DNA of 64,000 nt from JBBQLG01 sp964251665 (GCA_964251665.1 CAXUKO010000009.1:1-64000); one strand, 5' to 3'; shown: positions 33,467 through 42,849, counted from the stretch's first letter. Numbers and translations are program-made. The notes: generated from the sequence alone by a model not told the origin.

Positions 33467-35122
33467 TTAGGAAGCCCTATTTTGCTTATAAAAATTTATC
33501 AGCCCGTTGGTTGAGCTGTCGTGATTCGTAACTGGCTCGTCGGTGGTCAGCTCCGGTGTAATGCGGTTGGCTAATTGTTTGCCCAACTCAACGCCCCACT
33601 GGTCGAAACTGAAAATGTCCCATATCACGCCCTGCGTGAAGATCTTATGCTCATACATCGCTATCAGGCTGCCTAAACTGCGGGGGGTAATCTGCTTCAG
33701 CAGGATCGAATTGGTGGGCCGGTTGCCGGAGAATGTTTTGAAACTGGCTAAAAAGTCAATTTCTTCTCTTGATTTACCAGACTTTTCCAATTCCTGAGCA
33801 GCCTCCGCCGTGGTTTTTCCATTCATAAGGGCTTCGGTCTGCGCGAAGAAATTAGACATTAACAAGTTGTGGTGATTACCCAGCGGCCGGTGGCTGATAG
33901 CGGGAGCAATGAAATCGCAGGGGATCAGTTTAGTGCCCTGATGGATTAGCTGATAGAAGGCGTGCTGCCCGTTGGTGCCGGGTTCGCCCCAGATGATGGG
34001 ACCGGTCTGATAGTCGACCGGATGGCCGTCGCGATCCGTCGATTTGCCGTTGCTTTCCATATCGCCCTGCTGAAAATAAGCCGCAAACCGGTGCAGATAT
34101 TGATCGTAGGGGAGAATGGCATGGGTCTGTGCGCCAAAGAAATTGTTGTACCAGATGCCGAGCACCCCCAGAATAACCGGCAGATTCTGGTCAAAAGGCG
34201 TCGTGCGGAAGTGAGTATCCATCGCATGACCACCCGCTAAAAGGTCGGCAAAGTTGTCGAAGCCGATGTAGCAGGCAATGGACAACCCAATAGCCGACCA
34301 GAGCGAGTACCGGCCACCAACCCAGTCCCAGAAACCAAACATGTTTTCGGGATCGATGCCAAACTTAACCACTTCGGCGCGGTTGGTCGACAGGGCGACA
34401 AAATGCTTAGCTACGTCGGTATCCGAGCCGCCATTCTCTAAAAACCAGTCCCGCGCCGAGTGAGCATTGGTCATGGTTTCCTGCGTCGTAAACGTCTTGG
34501 ACGCAATCATGAAGAGCGTGGTTTCGGGGTCTACCGTCTGCAGGGTTTCGTAGATATGGACGCCGTCGACGTTGGACACAAAATGCACCTTCAACTGGGG
34601 CAGCGCATACGGTTTCAGGGCTTCCGTCACCATCACCGGGCCGAGGTCGGAGCCGCCAATGCCGATGTTCACAATATCGGTAATGGCCTTGCCGGTATAG
34701 CCTTTCCATTCGCCCGAGCCAATCCGGTCGGCAAACGACTTCATGCGGTCCAGCACATCGTTCACCTCCGGCATCACATCCTGCCCATCAACCAGAATCG
34801 GCGTGTTCGACCGGTTGCGGAGGGCAATGTGCAGTACGGCCCGGTCTTCGGTCCGGTTGATTTTATCGCCCGAAAACATCTTTTCAATCGCGTCGGGCAG
34901 GTTGGCGTCCTGGGCTAACTGCAACAGCAGCCCGAAGGTCTCGTCGGTAATCCGGTTCTTGGAAAAGTCGAGCAGCGTATCCTCAAACTGACGCGAAAAT
35001 TTGGTGAACCTGGCCGGGTCAGTGGCAAACAGGTCGCGCAGGTGCTGGTCTTTAGTTTGCTCGTAATGCGCCTGCAGCGAAGCATAAGCGGGCAGGGCCG
35101 TAAAACGTTGGTTGGTCAGCAT
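33467..35122 (-). CDS. pgi: Glucose-6-phosphate isomerase
   Basis: Interconverts glucose-6-phosphate and fructose-6-phosphate in glycolysis and gluconeogenesis. From the Met at 35122 the protein is 551 aa, the usual length. Visible motifs are NIGIGGSDLGPVMV, the SKTFTTQETMTNA phosphate-binding segment, FGFWDWVGGRYSLWSAIG, GEPGTNGQHAFYQLIHQG (catalytic Glu and His) and FDQWGVELGKQLA. The frame is open for 73 more codons upstream, but these do not look like Pgi and I treat them as non-coding. A terminator follows. Confidence 0.96.
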   Translation of the reverse strand: MLTNQRFTALPAYASLQAHYEQTKDQHLRDLFATDPARFTKFSRQFEDTLLDFSKNRITDETFGLLLQLAQDANLPDAIEKMFSGDKINRTEDRAVLHIALRNRSNTPILVDGQDVMPEVNDVLDRMKSFADRIGSGEWKGYTGKAITDIVNIGIGGSDLGPVMVTEALKPYALPQLKVHFVSNVDGVHIYETLQTVDPETTLFMIASKTFTTQETMTNAHSARDWFLENGGSDTDVAKHFVALSTNRAEVVKFGIDPENMFGFWDWVGGRYSLWSAIGLSIACYIGFDNFADLLAGGHAMDTHFRTTPFDQNLPVILGVLGIWYNNFFGAQTHAILPYDQYLHRFAAYFQQGDMESNGKSTDRDGHPVDYQTGPIIWGEPGTNGQHAFYQLIHQGTKLIPCDFIAPAISHRPLGNHHNLLMSNFFAQTEALMNGKTTAEAAQELEKSGKSREEIDFLASFKTFSGNRPTNSILLKQITPRSLGSLIAMYEHKIFTQGVIWDIFSFDQWGVELGKQLANRITPELTTDEPVTNHDSSTNGLINFYKQNRAS

Positions 35123-35430
35123 AATCGGGCTATTGGGTGAAAGCGCTGCAAAACTGGGTATTTCTGGAGTAGCGTACAAAATCTGTCCGGTCTTCGCGAG
35201 GTGAAAACATAAGGGTTGCCCGTCTGATAGCTGACGAGCACTTGCCGGATTTGCGCGGCAGGTGATTCGGTTCCGGTTTTGCCAGGGAATAAGGTGTCTG
35301 AACCCATTTTTTCGCAGCCAAAATTTAGTTTGCCTTATCAAGGCATTCGACGTAGCTTACTGCCTCACATTCAAAAGGTTGTGTAACCGGTTGACTTCCC
35401 TGCCTATCCTCACCTTTAAACGAACCCTTT
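35123..35430. other. 308-bp intergenic region between pgi and the divergent three-gene operon
   Basis: It must hold the promoters of pgi (minus) and of the amidase/ferritin-like/kinase operon (plus). On the plus strand TTGACT (35391-35396) and CACCTTTA (35411-35418) loosely resemble a Bacteroidota promoter, but the spacing is short. I see no gene, RNA or clear repeat here. Confidence 0.4.
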
Positions 35431-36114
35431 ATGTTTGCAAAACGACCTCTGCCCTGGCTCGACTTTGTTGCCAGTCTTGAAACCGGCGATGTAATTCTAA
35501 TGCAGGGCACCGCACCGCCGGCCGTCAATGAAGAAATGTTGTTGTCGAGTACCTGGTCGCACGTGGGTATGGCCGTGCGGGCCTCCGATCTGTCCATCAG
35601 CGTGCCCGACTCATGCGGAGTGCTGTTTTGGGAAAGCAACCAGGACCCTGCCGTGACGGATGTTATCCTGCACGAAAAAAAGCCCGGCCCGGTGCTGGCC
35701 CCCATCGAAGAACGCTTTACCTACGACCTCGCACAGCACTTAGTGGGAAAAATTGCCACCCGAAAACTACACGTCACCCACCGCAGCCAGTTGATAAAAC
35801 CCCTGAGCGATACCATTGCGGAGGTGCATTCGGCGGGTTTCGACCCCGTTGCCGAAACCGTTCTGCTGAGTTTCATTCTGGGCCGCACCGCCAACCAGCC
35901 CGGCACCGGCAAAACGTTCCTGTGCAGCGAACTGCTGTCGCTCACCTACCAGCACATGGGGTTGCTTACTAAACAGTATGTGCCTAACAGCTACGCCCCC
36001 GCTGATTATGCCGAAGCGCTCGACGTGTCGCTGCTGAACGGGGCCTGGCTGGGCCGCGAAACATTTCTGGACCTGACCACGATGCCGGTTCCGGCTAAGC
36101 CCCCGGTACCATGA
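35431..36114 (+). CDS. Permuted NlpC/P60 (YiiX-type) papain-like enzyme
   Basis: Papain-like cysteine hydrolase of the circularly permuted NlpC/P60 class, 227 aa. In this class the His comes first and the Cys last: GDVILMQG (19-26) leads to WSHVGMAV with His44, and the Cys is Cys165 in TFLCSELL. Relatives cleave amide or lipid-acyl bonds. There is no signal peptide, so the protein is probably cytoplasmic, unlike the NlpC/P60 lipoprotein at 49968. Its stop overlaps the next ATG by 4 bp (ATGA), making a coupled operon with the ferritin-like giant and the histidine kinase. The substrate is unknown. Confidence 0.82.
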   Translation: MFAKRPLPWLDFVASLETGDVILMQGTAPPAVNEEMLLSSTWSHVGMAVRASDLSISVPDSCGVLFWESNQDPAVTDVILHEKKPGPVLAPIEERFTYDLAQHLVGKIATRKLHVTHRSQLIKPLSDTIAEVHSAGFDPVAETVLLSFILGRTANQPGTGKTFLCSELLSLTYQHMGLLTKQYVPNSYAPADYAEALDVSLLNGAWLGRETFLDLTTMPVPAKPPVP

Positions 36115-39100
36115 GCCAGCCCACTATTTTTACGGTTCCACCCGTCGAACTACCCGACGCGGAGGCTCGGCAACTGTTAGTCAGCCTGCTGCGCGAAGCC
36201 GCCAAACTCGAACACTGCCTGCTCAATACGTACCTCTATGCCGCCTGCTCCATTCGGTCGACACCCCAGGAGTTCGACAGCATACCGGAGTTGGTAAATG
36301 CCCGGCGGGCCATCCAGTTTGAGCGGGCGCGGGGCTGGAAACAGCGGATGCTGCAGGTGGCACAGGAGGAAATGCGGCACCTGCATTACGTGCAGTGTCT
36401 GTTGCGGGGTTTGGGCGAAGCCCCCTGTTTTGACTTGCCCGAAACGGACTCCCAAACCGGAAACTGGTGTTTTTCGGACTGGCGCGAGCGGTTGGGATTA
36501 CGTAAAGAACCGGCTAAAAAAGGCGTTGAAATACCGTTAGCTGCCTTTTCGGTGGCCAACTGCCGCCGGTTCGTAACCTATGAATCGACGGATGCCTTGC
36601 AGGACGACAACCCGTTCGGCCCGGCTACCACCGCCCTCTTCGAGCAGCTTTACGCGTTCGAGTCGGACCTGCGGCTGGAGGGAATGCTATTGCCGGTAAC
36701 CGACGAATCAACCCGACAAACGCTCAAAACCCAACTCAATCAAGTCTATGCTACCGTAGTCGACGTGGCCGAATCGACGGTGATCCATCCGACAAGGGCG
36801 TTCAGTAACCTGATAAACCTGGCCGTTATGCCGCCCGAACCGGAGTCCGAGTCGTTCCAGTCCATTGCCGATTTGTACACGCTGGGCATCGAACCGCTGT
36901 ATAAGGAAGCGTTCAGCCGGAAATGGGTCGTGAACAAAAATCGCGATCTGGTGAATGAACTCATGAACCCCAGCGTAGCCGCCGAAGGTTTTTTGCCCGT
37001 TGGCCCGACCTACCGCGATCAGAGCTTTCAGAAAGCGGTTAGTGCGCTCGATCAGCACCCGCTGACGCACTACAAAACGGTTGCCGACATTATTGCTGAA
37101 ATCGTTGAGGAAGGCGAGGGGATGCTCCATTTTGAGCAACGGGCGGCTTTCCTGCTGAAAAAAACGGCTGAACTGGGCGGAGGCCGGGCCTACTGGGCGG
37201 CCTGGGTAGCCGATAAACAGGCCACCACCCAGCCCACGCCTAAGTGGCTGCAGACCTGCGAGGACCTGCGGCAGTCGCACCTCTACCGGTTTGCCATGAT
37301 CCTGACCGAACTGCGGCAGGAAGACCAGCTGGCCCGCCAGGCGGGTCATGCCTTTGAACCGGCCCGCGCCCCGTTGCCCGTTGCGCCCGATGGACCACTG
37401 CGCAGGCTGACGGATGAACTGCCCGCTCAGTTTAACGCCTGCTACACCGTGATGACGATGTGGCTGGCGCGGATGTACGAAATCAAAGACTGGGCTCTGG
37501 ACAAGCCCCAGCGCGACGCCATCGAAATGCTGGCGGCCTGGCCATTAATGTCGATGGCCATCCGGCCGTTTCTGGAACTGGCGTCTCTGTTGCCCATTGT
37601 CCGTACGAACCTGTTCCGCACCGACCCCGATCACCTGCCGCCAAGGCCGAACCACGCCCGGCAACTGGCGCGGCTGGTTCAGGCCGACGCCCGTTCCCAA
37701 TCCATCAATGACAGCATGGACCGGCTGGGTTTGCTCGCCCTGAACGACGTGGCCGACTGGGCGCAGACGCAGCTTGAGGTGGTACGCGCAGCCGACTGGC
37801 CCCCGCACGAACAGGAAATGGCGCTGGCACGTTTGGGGAGCCTGATGCGCCTGACCGAATTTAAAAAGCAGTTTCCGTTTCGGGCGCATGGTGGCTACGC
37901 CGACCGTTTACCCAACCTTGATTTTCTGCGTCAATACCCAAACGGCAGCCAGTTTAACGAAGACCCCGGTACCCAGAAAAAAGGGTTTGCCGATGAATTT
38001 GCGCTGCGCATCCGGTTTGCCGGTCAGGGATTGGTGCAACTGGCTACTGACCCCGACCCGCCAACGGACGAAGCGGGCTGTACAGGGACCCAGATGCTGC
38101 ACACGGCCGACGGTAACCGAAAGCTGAACCGGGCGGTTGTCTGGCAAAACACCGATCCCGATACAACCATTCGGCGCGAACCCATCGCCCAATTGCCCCA
38201 ACTGGGAGTAAATGTGGCCGATGTATCATTGCTGGTGACGGCTCCGGTAGGGCAGGCGGGATACGTACCCCTTCAGATTATTCAGTCGATGGGAGCCGTA
38301 CAGGCGCAGGGCGTTCAGCGTGACCTGACTGTTTCGGGACTGGCCGACCTGTTGACCGTTGGGGGCGATACCCTCCTGGGAAATAACCGGCAGCTTCGGG
38401 TGAATCTGGCCGATAAGGGCGGGCAGAAACCGTACTTCTTCGGCGACAATCATTTAGTATGGAAAGATGGCGAAGCGATTGACCCGTTCATCCTGACCCT
38501 GCTGCTCGACGACCCCGCCAACGGGCCGGAACCGCAGCTGGTGCTGAGCCGGGAGGTGTACAACGAAGATTTGCCCATGACCGACTTTACACCCCTGCAA
38601 CGCGCCATGTCGATGCGCGGCACAACGGGGTTTGGCTTTGATACAAGTGTAATACCACCCTGGGCCGTGGCGCAGCTTTCTCCGGTGCATCAGCAGCTCC
38701 TTTCGGGCGGGGGCAATCTGTCCGGGCGCTACCTGACCGAGCGGGCCGGGGTGTTGCAGGCGTCTTTGCTGGACGCTCTCGCGGGCGGATTGCCCACTAC
38801 GCAGGCTGCCGTCGATACCATTGTTGGGTACGCTGAACGGCTGCTGCTCATTGCATTACCCCGAAATACCACGTCGTTCTGGCTTACGGTACTCTGCCAC
38901 TATGGGCATACCATCAGTGGTGATATGGCGGTCGGGAGTGGCTTGGGAGCGCTGTTGGATGCCCTGCACGAGCGCTGTCGGCTGCCGCTGCAACTCAAGC
39001 CGGTGACCACCGACCGGAACGCTCCCGACGCGCGGTGGCTGGTATGCTACACCCTGGGCATGATGGATACCGATGCGCTGTCGAATGTGGTCTACGGCGA

Positions 39101-39545
39101 CCTGTATATACCGCTGACGGTGGGTAGCAGTCATGAACAGGTGACACTAAGCGAGTCGTGGACCTGCCCGCCGGGGCTGGAACCCGTGCTGAAACCCATC
39201 GTGGCGCGGTTCGGGCGGGTGTTCTGGACGGAGACAGCGCAGATAAACGGTGCTACCCGGACCTGGCAGGCTCCTGATGGTACGCTGCTGACCGAAACCC
39301 TGCTGATCCAGACCGAAACGGGCTATACCTACCAACTGGCGGGCGTTACCGGCGTTTCTGCCGCTGCGGGCAGTCTGGCCCTGACGACAACGGATACGGG
39401 TCGGGTCCGGCTCACGTGGGAAATTACCTTTAACTACAATTCAGCGGGGGGCGCAGTGGCCATGAGCCGTTTGGCAGGGCAAACCCGTCCGCTGATGCTG
39501 GCCGCCATCCGGCAATTTCTGGATCCTGATAACGAGCAAAAATGA
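36111..39545 (+). CDS. Large protein with VioB-type ferritin-like di-iron domain
   Basis: 1144 aa, no signal peptide. Residues about 20-355 resemble the ferritin-like domain of iminophenyl-pyruvate dimer synthases (VioB/RebD-type). Candidate iron ligands are Glu34 in LEHCLLNTYLYA, Glu86/Glu87 and His90 in AQEEMRHLHYVQ, the IADLYTLGIEPLY helix (251-264), and Glu334/Glu336 with His340 in IVEEGEGMLHFEQ. This is the helix order of the Pfam ferritin-like family found in VioB. The remaining 790 residues match nothing I recognise; they look helical to about 610 and beta-rich after that. No tryptophan oxidase or other violacein gene is present, so the reaction is unknown. ATGA overlaps on both sides tie it to the amidase and the kinase. 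Confidence 0.8.
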   Translation: MSQPTIFTVPPVELPDAEARQLLVSLLREAAKLEHCLLNTYLYAACSIRSTPQEFDSIPELVNARRAIQFERARGWKQRMLQVAQEEMRHLHYVQCLLRGLGEAPCFDLPETDSQTGNWCFSDWRERLGLRKEPAKKGVEIPLAAFSVANCRRFVTYESTDALQDDNPFGPATTALFEQLYAFESDLRLEGMLLPVTDESTRQTLKTQLNQVYATVVDVAESTVIHPTRAFSNLINLAVMPPEPESESFQSIADLYTLGIEPLYKEAFSRKWVVNKNRDLVNELMNPSVAAEGFLPVGPTYRDQSFQKAVSALDQHPLTHYKTVADIIAEIVEEGEGMLHFEQRAAFLLKKTAELGGGRAYWAAWVADKQATTQPTPKWLQTCEDLRQSHLYRFAMILTELRQEDQLARQAGHAFEPARAPLPVAPDGPLRRLTDELPAQFNACYTVMTMWLARMYEIKDWALDKPQRDAIEMLAAWPLMSMAIRPFLELASLLPIVRTNLFRTDPDHLPPRPNHARQLARLVQADARSQSINDSMDRLGLLALNDVADWAQTQLEVVRAADWPPHEQEMALARLGSLMRLTEFKKQFPFRAHGGYADRLPNLDFLRQYPNGSQFNEDPGTQKKGFADEFALRIRFAGQGLVQLATDPDPPTDEAGCTGTQMLHTADGNRKLNRAVVWQNTDPDTTIRREPIAQLPQLGVNVADVSLLVTAPVGQAGYVPLQIIQSMGAVQAQGVQRDLTVSGLADLLTVGGDTLLGNNRQLRVNLADKGGQKPYFFGDNHLVWKDGEAIDPFILTLLLDDPANGPEPQLVLSREVYNEDLPMTDFTPLQRAMSMRGTTGFGFDTSVIPPWAVAQLSPVHQQLLSGGGNLSGRYLTERAGVLQASLLDALAGGLPTTQAAVDTIVGYAERLLLIALPRNTTSFWLTVLCHYGHTISGDMAVGSGLGALLDALHERCRLPLQLKPVTTDRNAPDARWLVCYTLGMMDTDALSNVVYGDLYIPLTVGSSHEQVTLSESWTCPPGLEPVLKPIVARFGRVFWTETAQINGATRTWQAPDGTLLTETLLIQTETGYTYQLAGVTGVSAAAGSLALTTTDTGRVRLTWEITFNYNSAGGAVAMSRLAGQTRPLMLAAIRQFLDPDNEQK

Positions 39546-41692
39546 GGAGACTACTTTTACTGATGGGGTGGCTTGCCGGCATGGCTGGTATCGGCTTCGC
39601 GCAGGAGACCGATACCAGCAGTATTCAGATCAACCACCTGCCTGCGGGGGGACTGCTCTTCGACCAGGGCTGGCGAATGCATACCGGCGATAATCCCGCC
39701 TGGGCCAGCCCCCGCTTCGACGACCGGCAGTGGCCCCACATCGACGTGAACCCAAACCGGTCGCCCAATCACATGCCACAGATTCCCCGGTCGGGGATTG
39801 GCTGGCTGCGGCTGCGTTTTCGGCTGGGTGATTCGCTGCGGGTGCAACCCCTCACCCTGAGCATCGACCAGCGGCTGGCGTCGGAGGTGTATCTGAATGG
39901 GCGGCTGCTTGGGCGATACGGCACCGTGAGCGACCAGCCCGGTGCCGTCCGGCCTTATGGTGACAATCCGGAGCCGATAGCCGTTCGCTTCGACCAGTCA
40001 GGGGAGCAGGTACTGGCCGTTCGGTTTGCCGTATGGCCGCCGATAACGCATTTCAGCGACAATTTTTATTATTTTCTCTTCCGGGTCCGGCTCAGCGGCA
40101 TAGCGGAGGCCATTCGAACGGCCCGGAATCAGCAGGCCACCCAGATGCCTTATCTGGTGGTGGCAGTGGTGTTTCTGCTGTTAAGCCTGCTGCACCTGGC
40201 GTTTTTCCGGTATAATCCTGGTCAGCAGGCCAACGCCTATTTTGCGGCATATACCCTGACGGGAACGATTGGTTTCGGGTGCCTATTTGCCTCGTACCAC
40301 ACGCACGACATCCGGCTCGGGCTGGGTTTATTCGTGACCTTTTATACCCTCAATCAGGTCGGCTGGATGGGGGCCGTGCGGGCGTTATACGCGCTTTTCG
40401 GGTTTCCGGTCGGGCCGATTTATTACAGTCTCTGGGTTTGCCTGCTGATTGGCATTCCGCTTTTTTTCTTTGGACGGCTGGGTATCCTGCCCTACGTGAT
40501 TCCGGTGGTACTCATCACGGCCGAACAGGTACGCCTGACAGCACGTGCGTTAATCGGGCGTCGGCGTGGCGCTGCCATTGTGGCGGCTGGCTTTGGCATT
40601 ACGTTGGTGATTGTTGCACTGGCAACAATGTTGCATCTGGTGGGGCAGGGATTGTCGGTGGGGCTAACGGCGGTCAGCTTTGCGGTCTCATTCCTGAGCC
40701 CTGTATTCTCCATCTCGCTGTTTCTGGGCCGTGAGTTTGCGTTGGACAGTCGCCTGTTACAGGTAAAATTAACCGAAGTACAGCAGTTATCGGCGCAGAC
40801 ACTGGTTCAGGAGCAGGAGAAGCAGTATATGCTGGCGGTGCAAAACGAACTGCTCGAACAGCAGGTAGGCGAGCGGACCGCCGAACTGAAACAGTCGCTT
40901 GATCATCTGAAAGCAACGCAATCGCAGCTTATTCAACGCGAAAAAATGGCCAGTCTGGGCGAACTCACGGCGGGGATTGCCCACGAAATTCAGAATCCGC
41001 TGAACTTCGTCACTAACTTCGCCGAGGTATCGGCCGAACTGGCGGGTGAACTGGATGAGAGCGTACAGACCGGCGATTCAGCCACCACCTTTGCCTTAAC
41101 GGCCGATCTGCGGGCCAACATGAACTATATTGTCCAGAACGGGCAGCGGGCATCGGCCATTGTGCGGGCCATGCTCGAACACAGCCGCACCGGCACCGGA
41201 CAGCGGCAACCCACCAACCTCAATGCGCTGGCTGCGGAATACCTTAAACTGGCCTACCAGGGACTGCTGGCCAAAGACAAAGACATGAACGCCCGGCTCG
41301 TAACCGATTTTGACACTACGCTGGGCTTGGTAGACATGGTGCCGCAGGAGGTGGGGCGGGTGCTGCTCAACCTGTACAACAACGCCTTCTACGCCGTTCG
41401 ACAACGGCAGATGGCGCAGCGTAACGGCTACGAACCGGTGGTGCTGGTCAAAACCCGACAGCAGGGGAAAATTGTGGAAGTACGTATCAGAGACAATGGC
41501 ACGGGTATTCCTGCCGCTGTCAAAGCCAAAATCTTTCAGCCCTTCTTTACCACAAAACCCGCCGGTCAGGGCACGGGCCTGGGCCTGTCGCTCAGTTATG
41601 ACATCATAACCAAAGGGCATGGTGGCGAGATGCATGTGGAGACCGAGGAAGGCCATCACACGGAATTCTGCATTTACCTGCCGCTTACTTAG
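39542..41692 (+). CDS. 7TMR-DISM-type sensor histidine kinase
   Basis: 716 aa. A signal peptide ends at FAQ (residue 21). Residues about 30-190 form a galactose-binding-like jelly-roll sensor facing the periplasm (WLRLRFRLGDSL, DQRLASEVYLNGRLLGRYG). Seven membrane helices span about 203-398, and a coiled coil covers 400-465. The HisKA phosphoacceptor is His481 in GIAHEIQNPLNFV. The ATPase domain has the N box NLYNNAFYAV, G1 DNGTGIP and G2 GTGLGLSLS. There is no receiver domain and no adjacent response regulator, so its partner is elsewhere. The ATG overlaps the stop of the ferritin-like gene by 4 bp. Confidence 0.92.
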   Translation: MRRLLLLMGWLAGMAGIGFAQETDTSSIQINHLPAGGLLFDQGWRMHTGDNPAWASPRFDDRQWPHIDVNPNRSPNHMPQIPRSGIGWLRLRFRLGDSLRVQPLTLSIDQRLASEVYLNGRLLGRYGTVSDQPGAVRPYGDNPEPIAVRFDQSGEQVLAVRFAVWPPITHFSDNFYYFLFRVRLSGIAEAIRTARNQQATQMPYLVVAVVFLLLSLLHLAFFRYNPGQQANAYFAAYTLTGTIGFGCLFASYHTHDIRLGLGLFVTFYTLNQVGWMGAVRALYALFGFPVGPIYYSLWVCLLIGIPLFFFGRLGILPYVIPVVLITAEQVRLTARALIGRRRGAAIVAAGFGITLVIVALATMLHLVGQGLSVGLTAVSFAVSFLSPVFSISLFLGREFALDSRLLQVKLTEVQQLSAQTLVQEQEKQYMLAVQNELLEQQVGERTAELKQSLDHLKATQSQLIQREKMASLGELTAGIAHEIQNPLNFVTNFAEVSAELAGELDESVQTGDSATTFALTADLRANMNYIVQNGQRASAIVRAMLEHSRTGTGQRQPTNLNALAAEYLKLAYQGLLAKDKDMNARLVTDFDTTLGLVDMVPQEVGRVLLNLYNNAFYAVRQRQMAQRNGYEPVVLVKTRQQGKIVEVRIRDNGTGIPAAVKAKIFQPFFTTKPAGQGTGLGLSLSYDIITKGHGGEMHVETEEGHHTEFCIYLPLT

Positions 41693-41876
41693 CCGGAAAA
41701 CAAGGGTGAGGAACTGCGTTTATAAGCGGCATGTCCCGACCGAAAGGCACCGAACCTGCCCTGTTCGTCAGCTCAGACTCAAGAATCAGACTACCAGTGA
41801 ACGGGCCGGATCGCGTACGCATAGAAATCTTTTTGCGCCATCGGCGGTTAATCAGTGAACGCGCCAAAACCAACGT

Positions 41877-41884
41877 TACTTTTG
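41877..41884 (+). promoter_or_regulatory. Candidate -7 box for the 2OG oxygenase gene
   Basis: TACTTTTG fits TAnnTTTG and ends 4 bp before the ATG at 41889, implying a leaderless or nearly leaderless transcript. No clear -33 box. Confidence 0.45.
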
Positions 41885-41888
41885 CGTC

Positions 41889-42740
41889 ATGACTACCCGC
41901 ATTGCCACAGAACCCCTCTTCGACTACGACCACTGGGCGGCATCGCTCCCGACCGATGCACGGACGTATCAGCAGAACGAGCCGTATCCGCATATTTCGT
42001 TCGACAATTTTTTAACGCCTTCAGCGGCCGAAGCAGCAATGGCGGCTTTCCCGGCTGTGACCGATGCGGGCTGGATTCATTACGTACACGTCAACGAGAA
42101 AAAGCACGGGCTTAATAAAATGGACCTGCTGCCCGACCCGATTCAGGCGGTAATCCGGGAGATGAATTCGCCCCGGTTCGTTGCTTACCTGAGTCAGTTA
42201 ACGGGCATTCCGAACCTGTTGTCCGATGATTCGCTGGAGGGGGGCGGGCTGCATCAGTCCAAACGCAACGGTTTTCTGAACGTGCATGCAGACTTTACCG
42301 TCCACCCGCACAAGCGGAACTGGCGTCGGCGGGTTAACCTGCTGATTTACCTCAACAAAGACTGGCAACCCGACTACCGGGGCGACCTCGAACTCTGGGA
42401 CCGGCAAATGAAGGGTGTCGTGACCAAAATAGCACCCATTTTTAACCGCTGCGCCATTTTCAATACCGACGAAGACTCGTACCACGGCCTGCCCGACCCG
42501 ATTCTTTGTCCCGAAGACATGACGCGGAAATCCATCGCCCTCTACTATTTTACGGAAGAAGCGACGGCCCCCACGCTCCGGGCCACCAACTATAAAGCCC
42601 GGCCCGATGATGGCGCGAAGGCTATTCTAATTTGGTTGGATAAAAAAGCCGTGGCCGCCTATACCACCATCAAGCGCACCTTCGGCATTAACGATGCCTG
42701 GATAAGTAATGTCCTGAATCGGCTGAGTGGCAAGAAATAA
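41889..42740 (+). CDS. 2OG-Fe(II) oxygenase, prolyl-4-hydroxylase-like
   Basis: Iron- and 2-oxoglutarate-dependent dioxygenase of 283 aa. The metal site reads HADFTVHPHKRNWRRRVNLL (His-x-Asp), with the distal His in SYHGLPDP and the 2OG-binding basic residue in TRKSIALYYFTEE. The N-terminal FPHISFDNF-like segment (PYPHISFDNFLTPSAAEAAM) is typical of this family, which often hydroxylates proteins or sugars on cell-surface pathways. The next gene, an ArnT-like glycosyltransferase, lies 112 bp downstream and may be related in function, but a terminator-like hairpin separates them. Confidence 0.87.
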   Translation: MTTRIATEPLFDYDHWAASLPTDARTYQQNEPYPHISFDNFLTPSAAEAAMAAFPAVTDAGWIHYVHVNEKKHGLNKMDLLPDPIQAVIREMNSPRFVAYLSQLTGIPNLLSDDSLEGGGLHQSKRNGFLNVHADFTVHPHKRNWRRRVNLLIYLNKDWQPDYRGDLELWDRQMKGVVTKIAPIFNRCAIFNTDEDSYHGLPDPILCPEDMTRKSIALYYFTEEATAPTLRATNYKARPDDGAKAILIWLDKKAVAAYTTIKRTFGINDAWISNVLNRLSGKK

Positions 42741-42748
42741 TCAACTTA

Positions 42749-42768
42749 CCCACGACTAAAGTCATGGG
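42749..42768. repeat. Small CCCACGACT palindrome
   Basis: CCCACGACT (42749-42757), two A, then AGTCATGGG (42760-42768), one mismatch in nine. It sits 8 bp past the 2OG oxygenase stop. The CGACT-AGTCG core is like the centre of the larger palindrome at 53732-53793. Confidence 0.5.
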
Positions 42769-42807
42769 CTGATAAAAGCCACTCATCTGAAAACACTGCG
42801 CTTTACC

Positions 42808-42815
42808 TACCTTTG
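42808..42815 (+). promoter_or_regulatory. Candidate -7 box upstream of the ArnT-like gene
   Basis: TACCTTTG is a full match to TAnnTTTG. A transcript from it would begin near 42820, then run directly into the hairpin and T run at 42826-42849. Confidence 0.5.
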
Positions 42816-42825
42816 CGACCCGTTT

Positions 42826-42849
42826 GCACCCGCAGGCGGGGCTTTTTTT
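42826..42849 (+). terminator. Terminator-like hairpin just before the ArnT-like start codon
   Basis: GC(A)CCCG (42826-42832, bulged A) pairs with CGGGGC (42837-42842) around CAGG, followed by seven T (42843-42849). It ends 3 bp before the ATG at 42853. It may end the 2OG oxygenase transcript or act as a leader attenuator. Confidence 0.55.

Noticed and set aside
35123..35341. 73-codon N-terminal extension of Pgi
   Set aside because: The added residues do not resemble Pgi and the shorter protein has the family's normal length. Treated as intergenic.
36111..39545. Violacein or rebeccamycin biosynthesis locus
   Set aside because: Only the ferritin-like part recalls VioB. The amino-acid oxidase and later monooxygenase genes are absent, so the pathway name is not justified.
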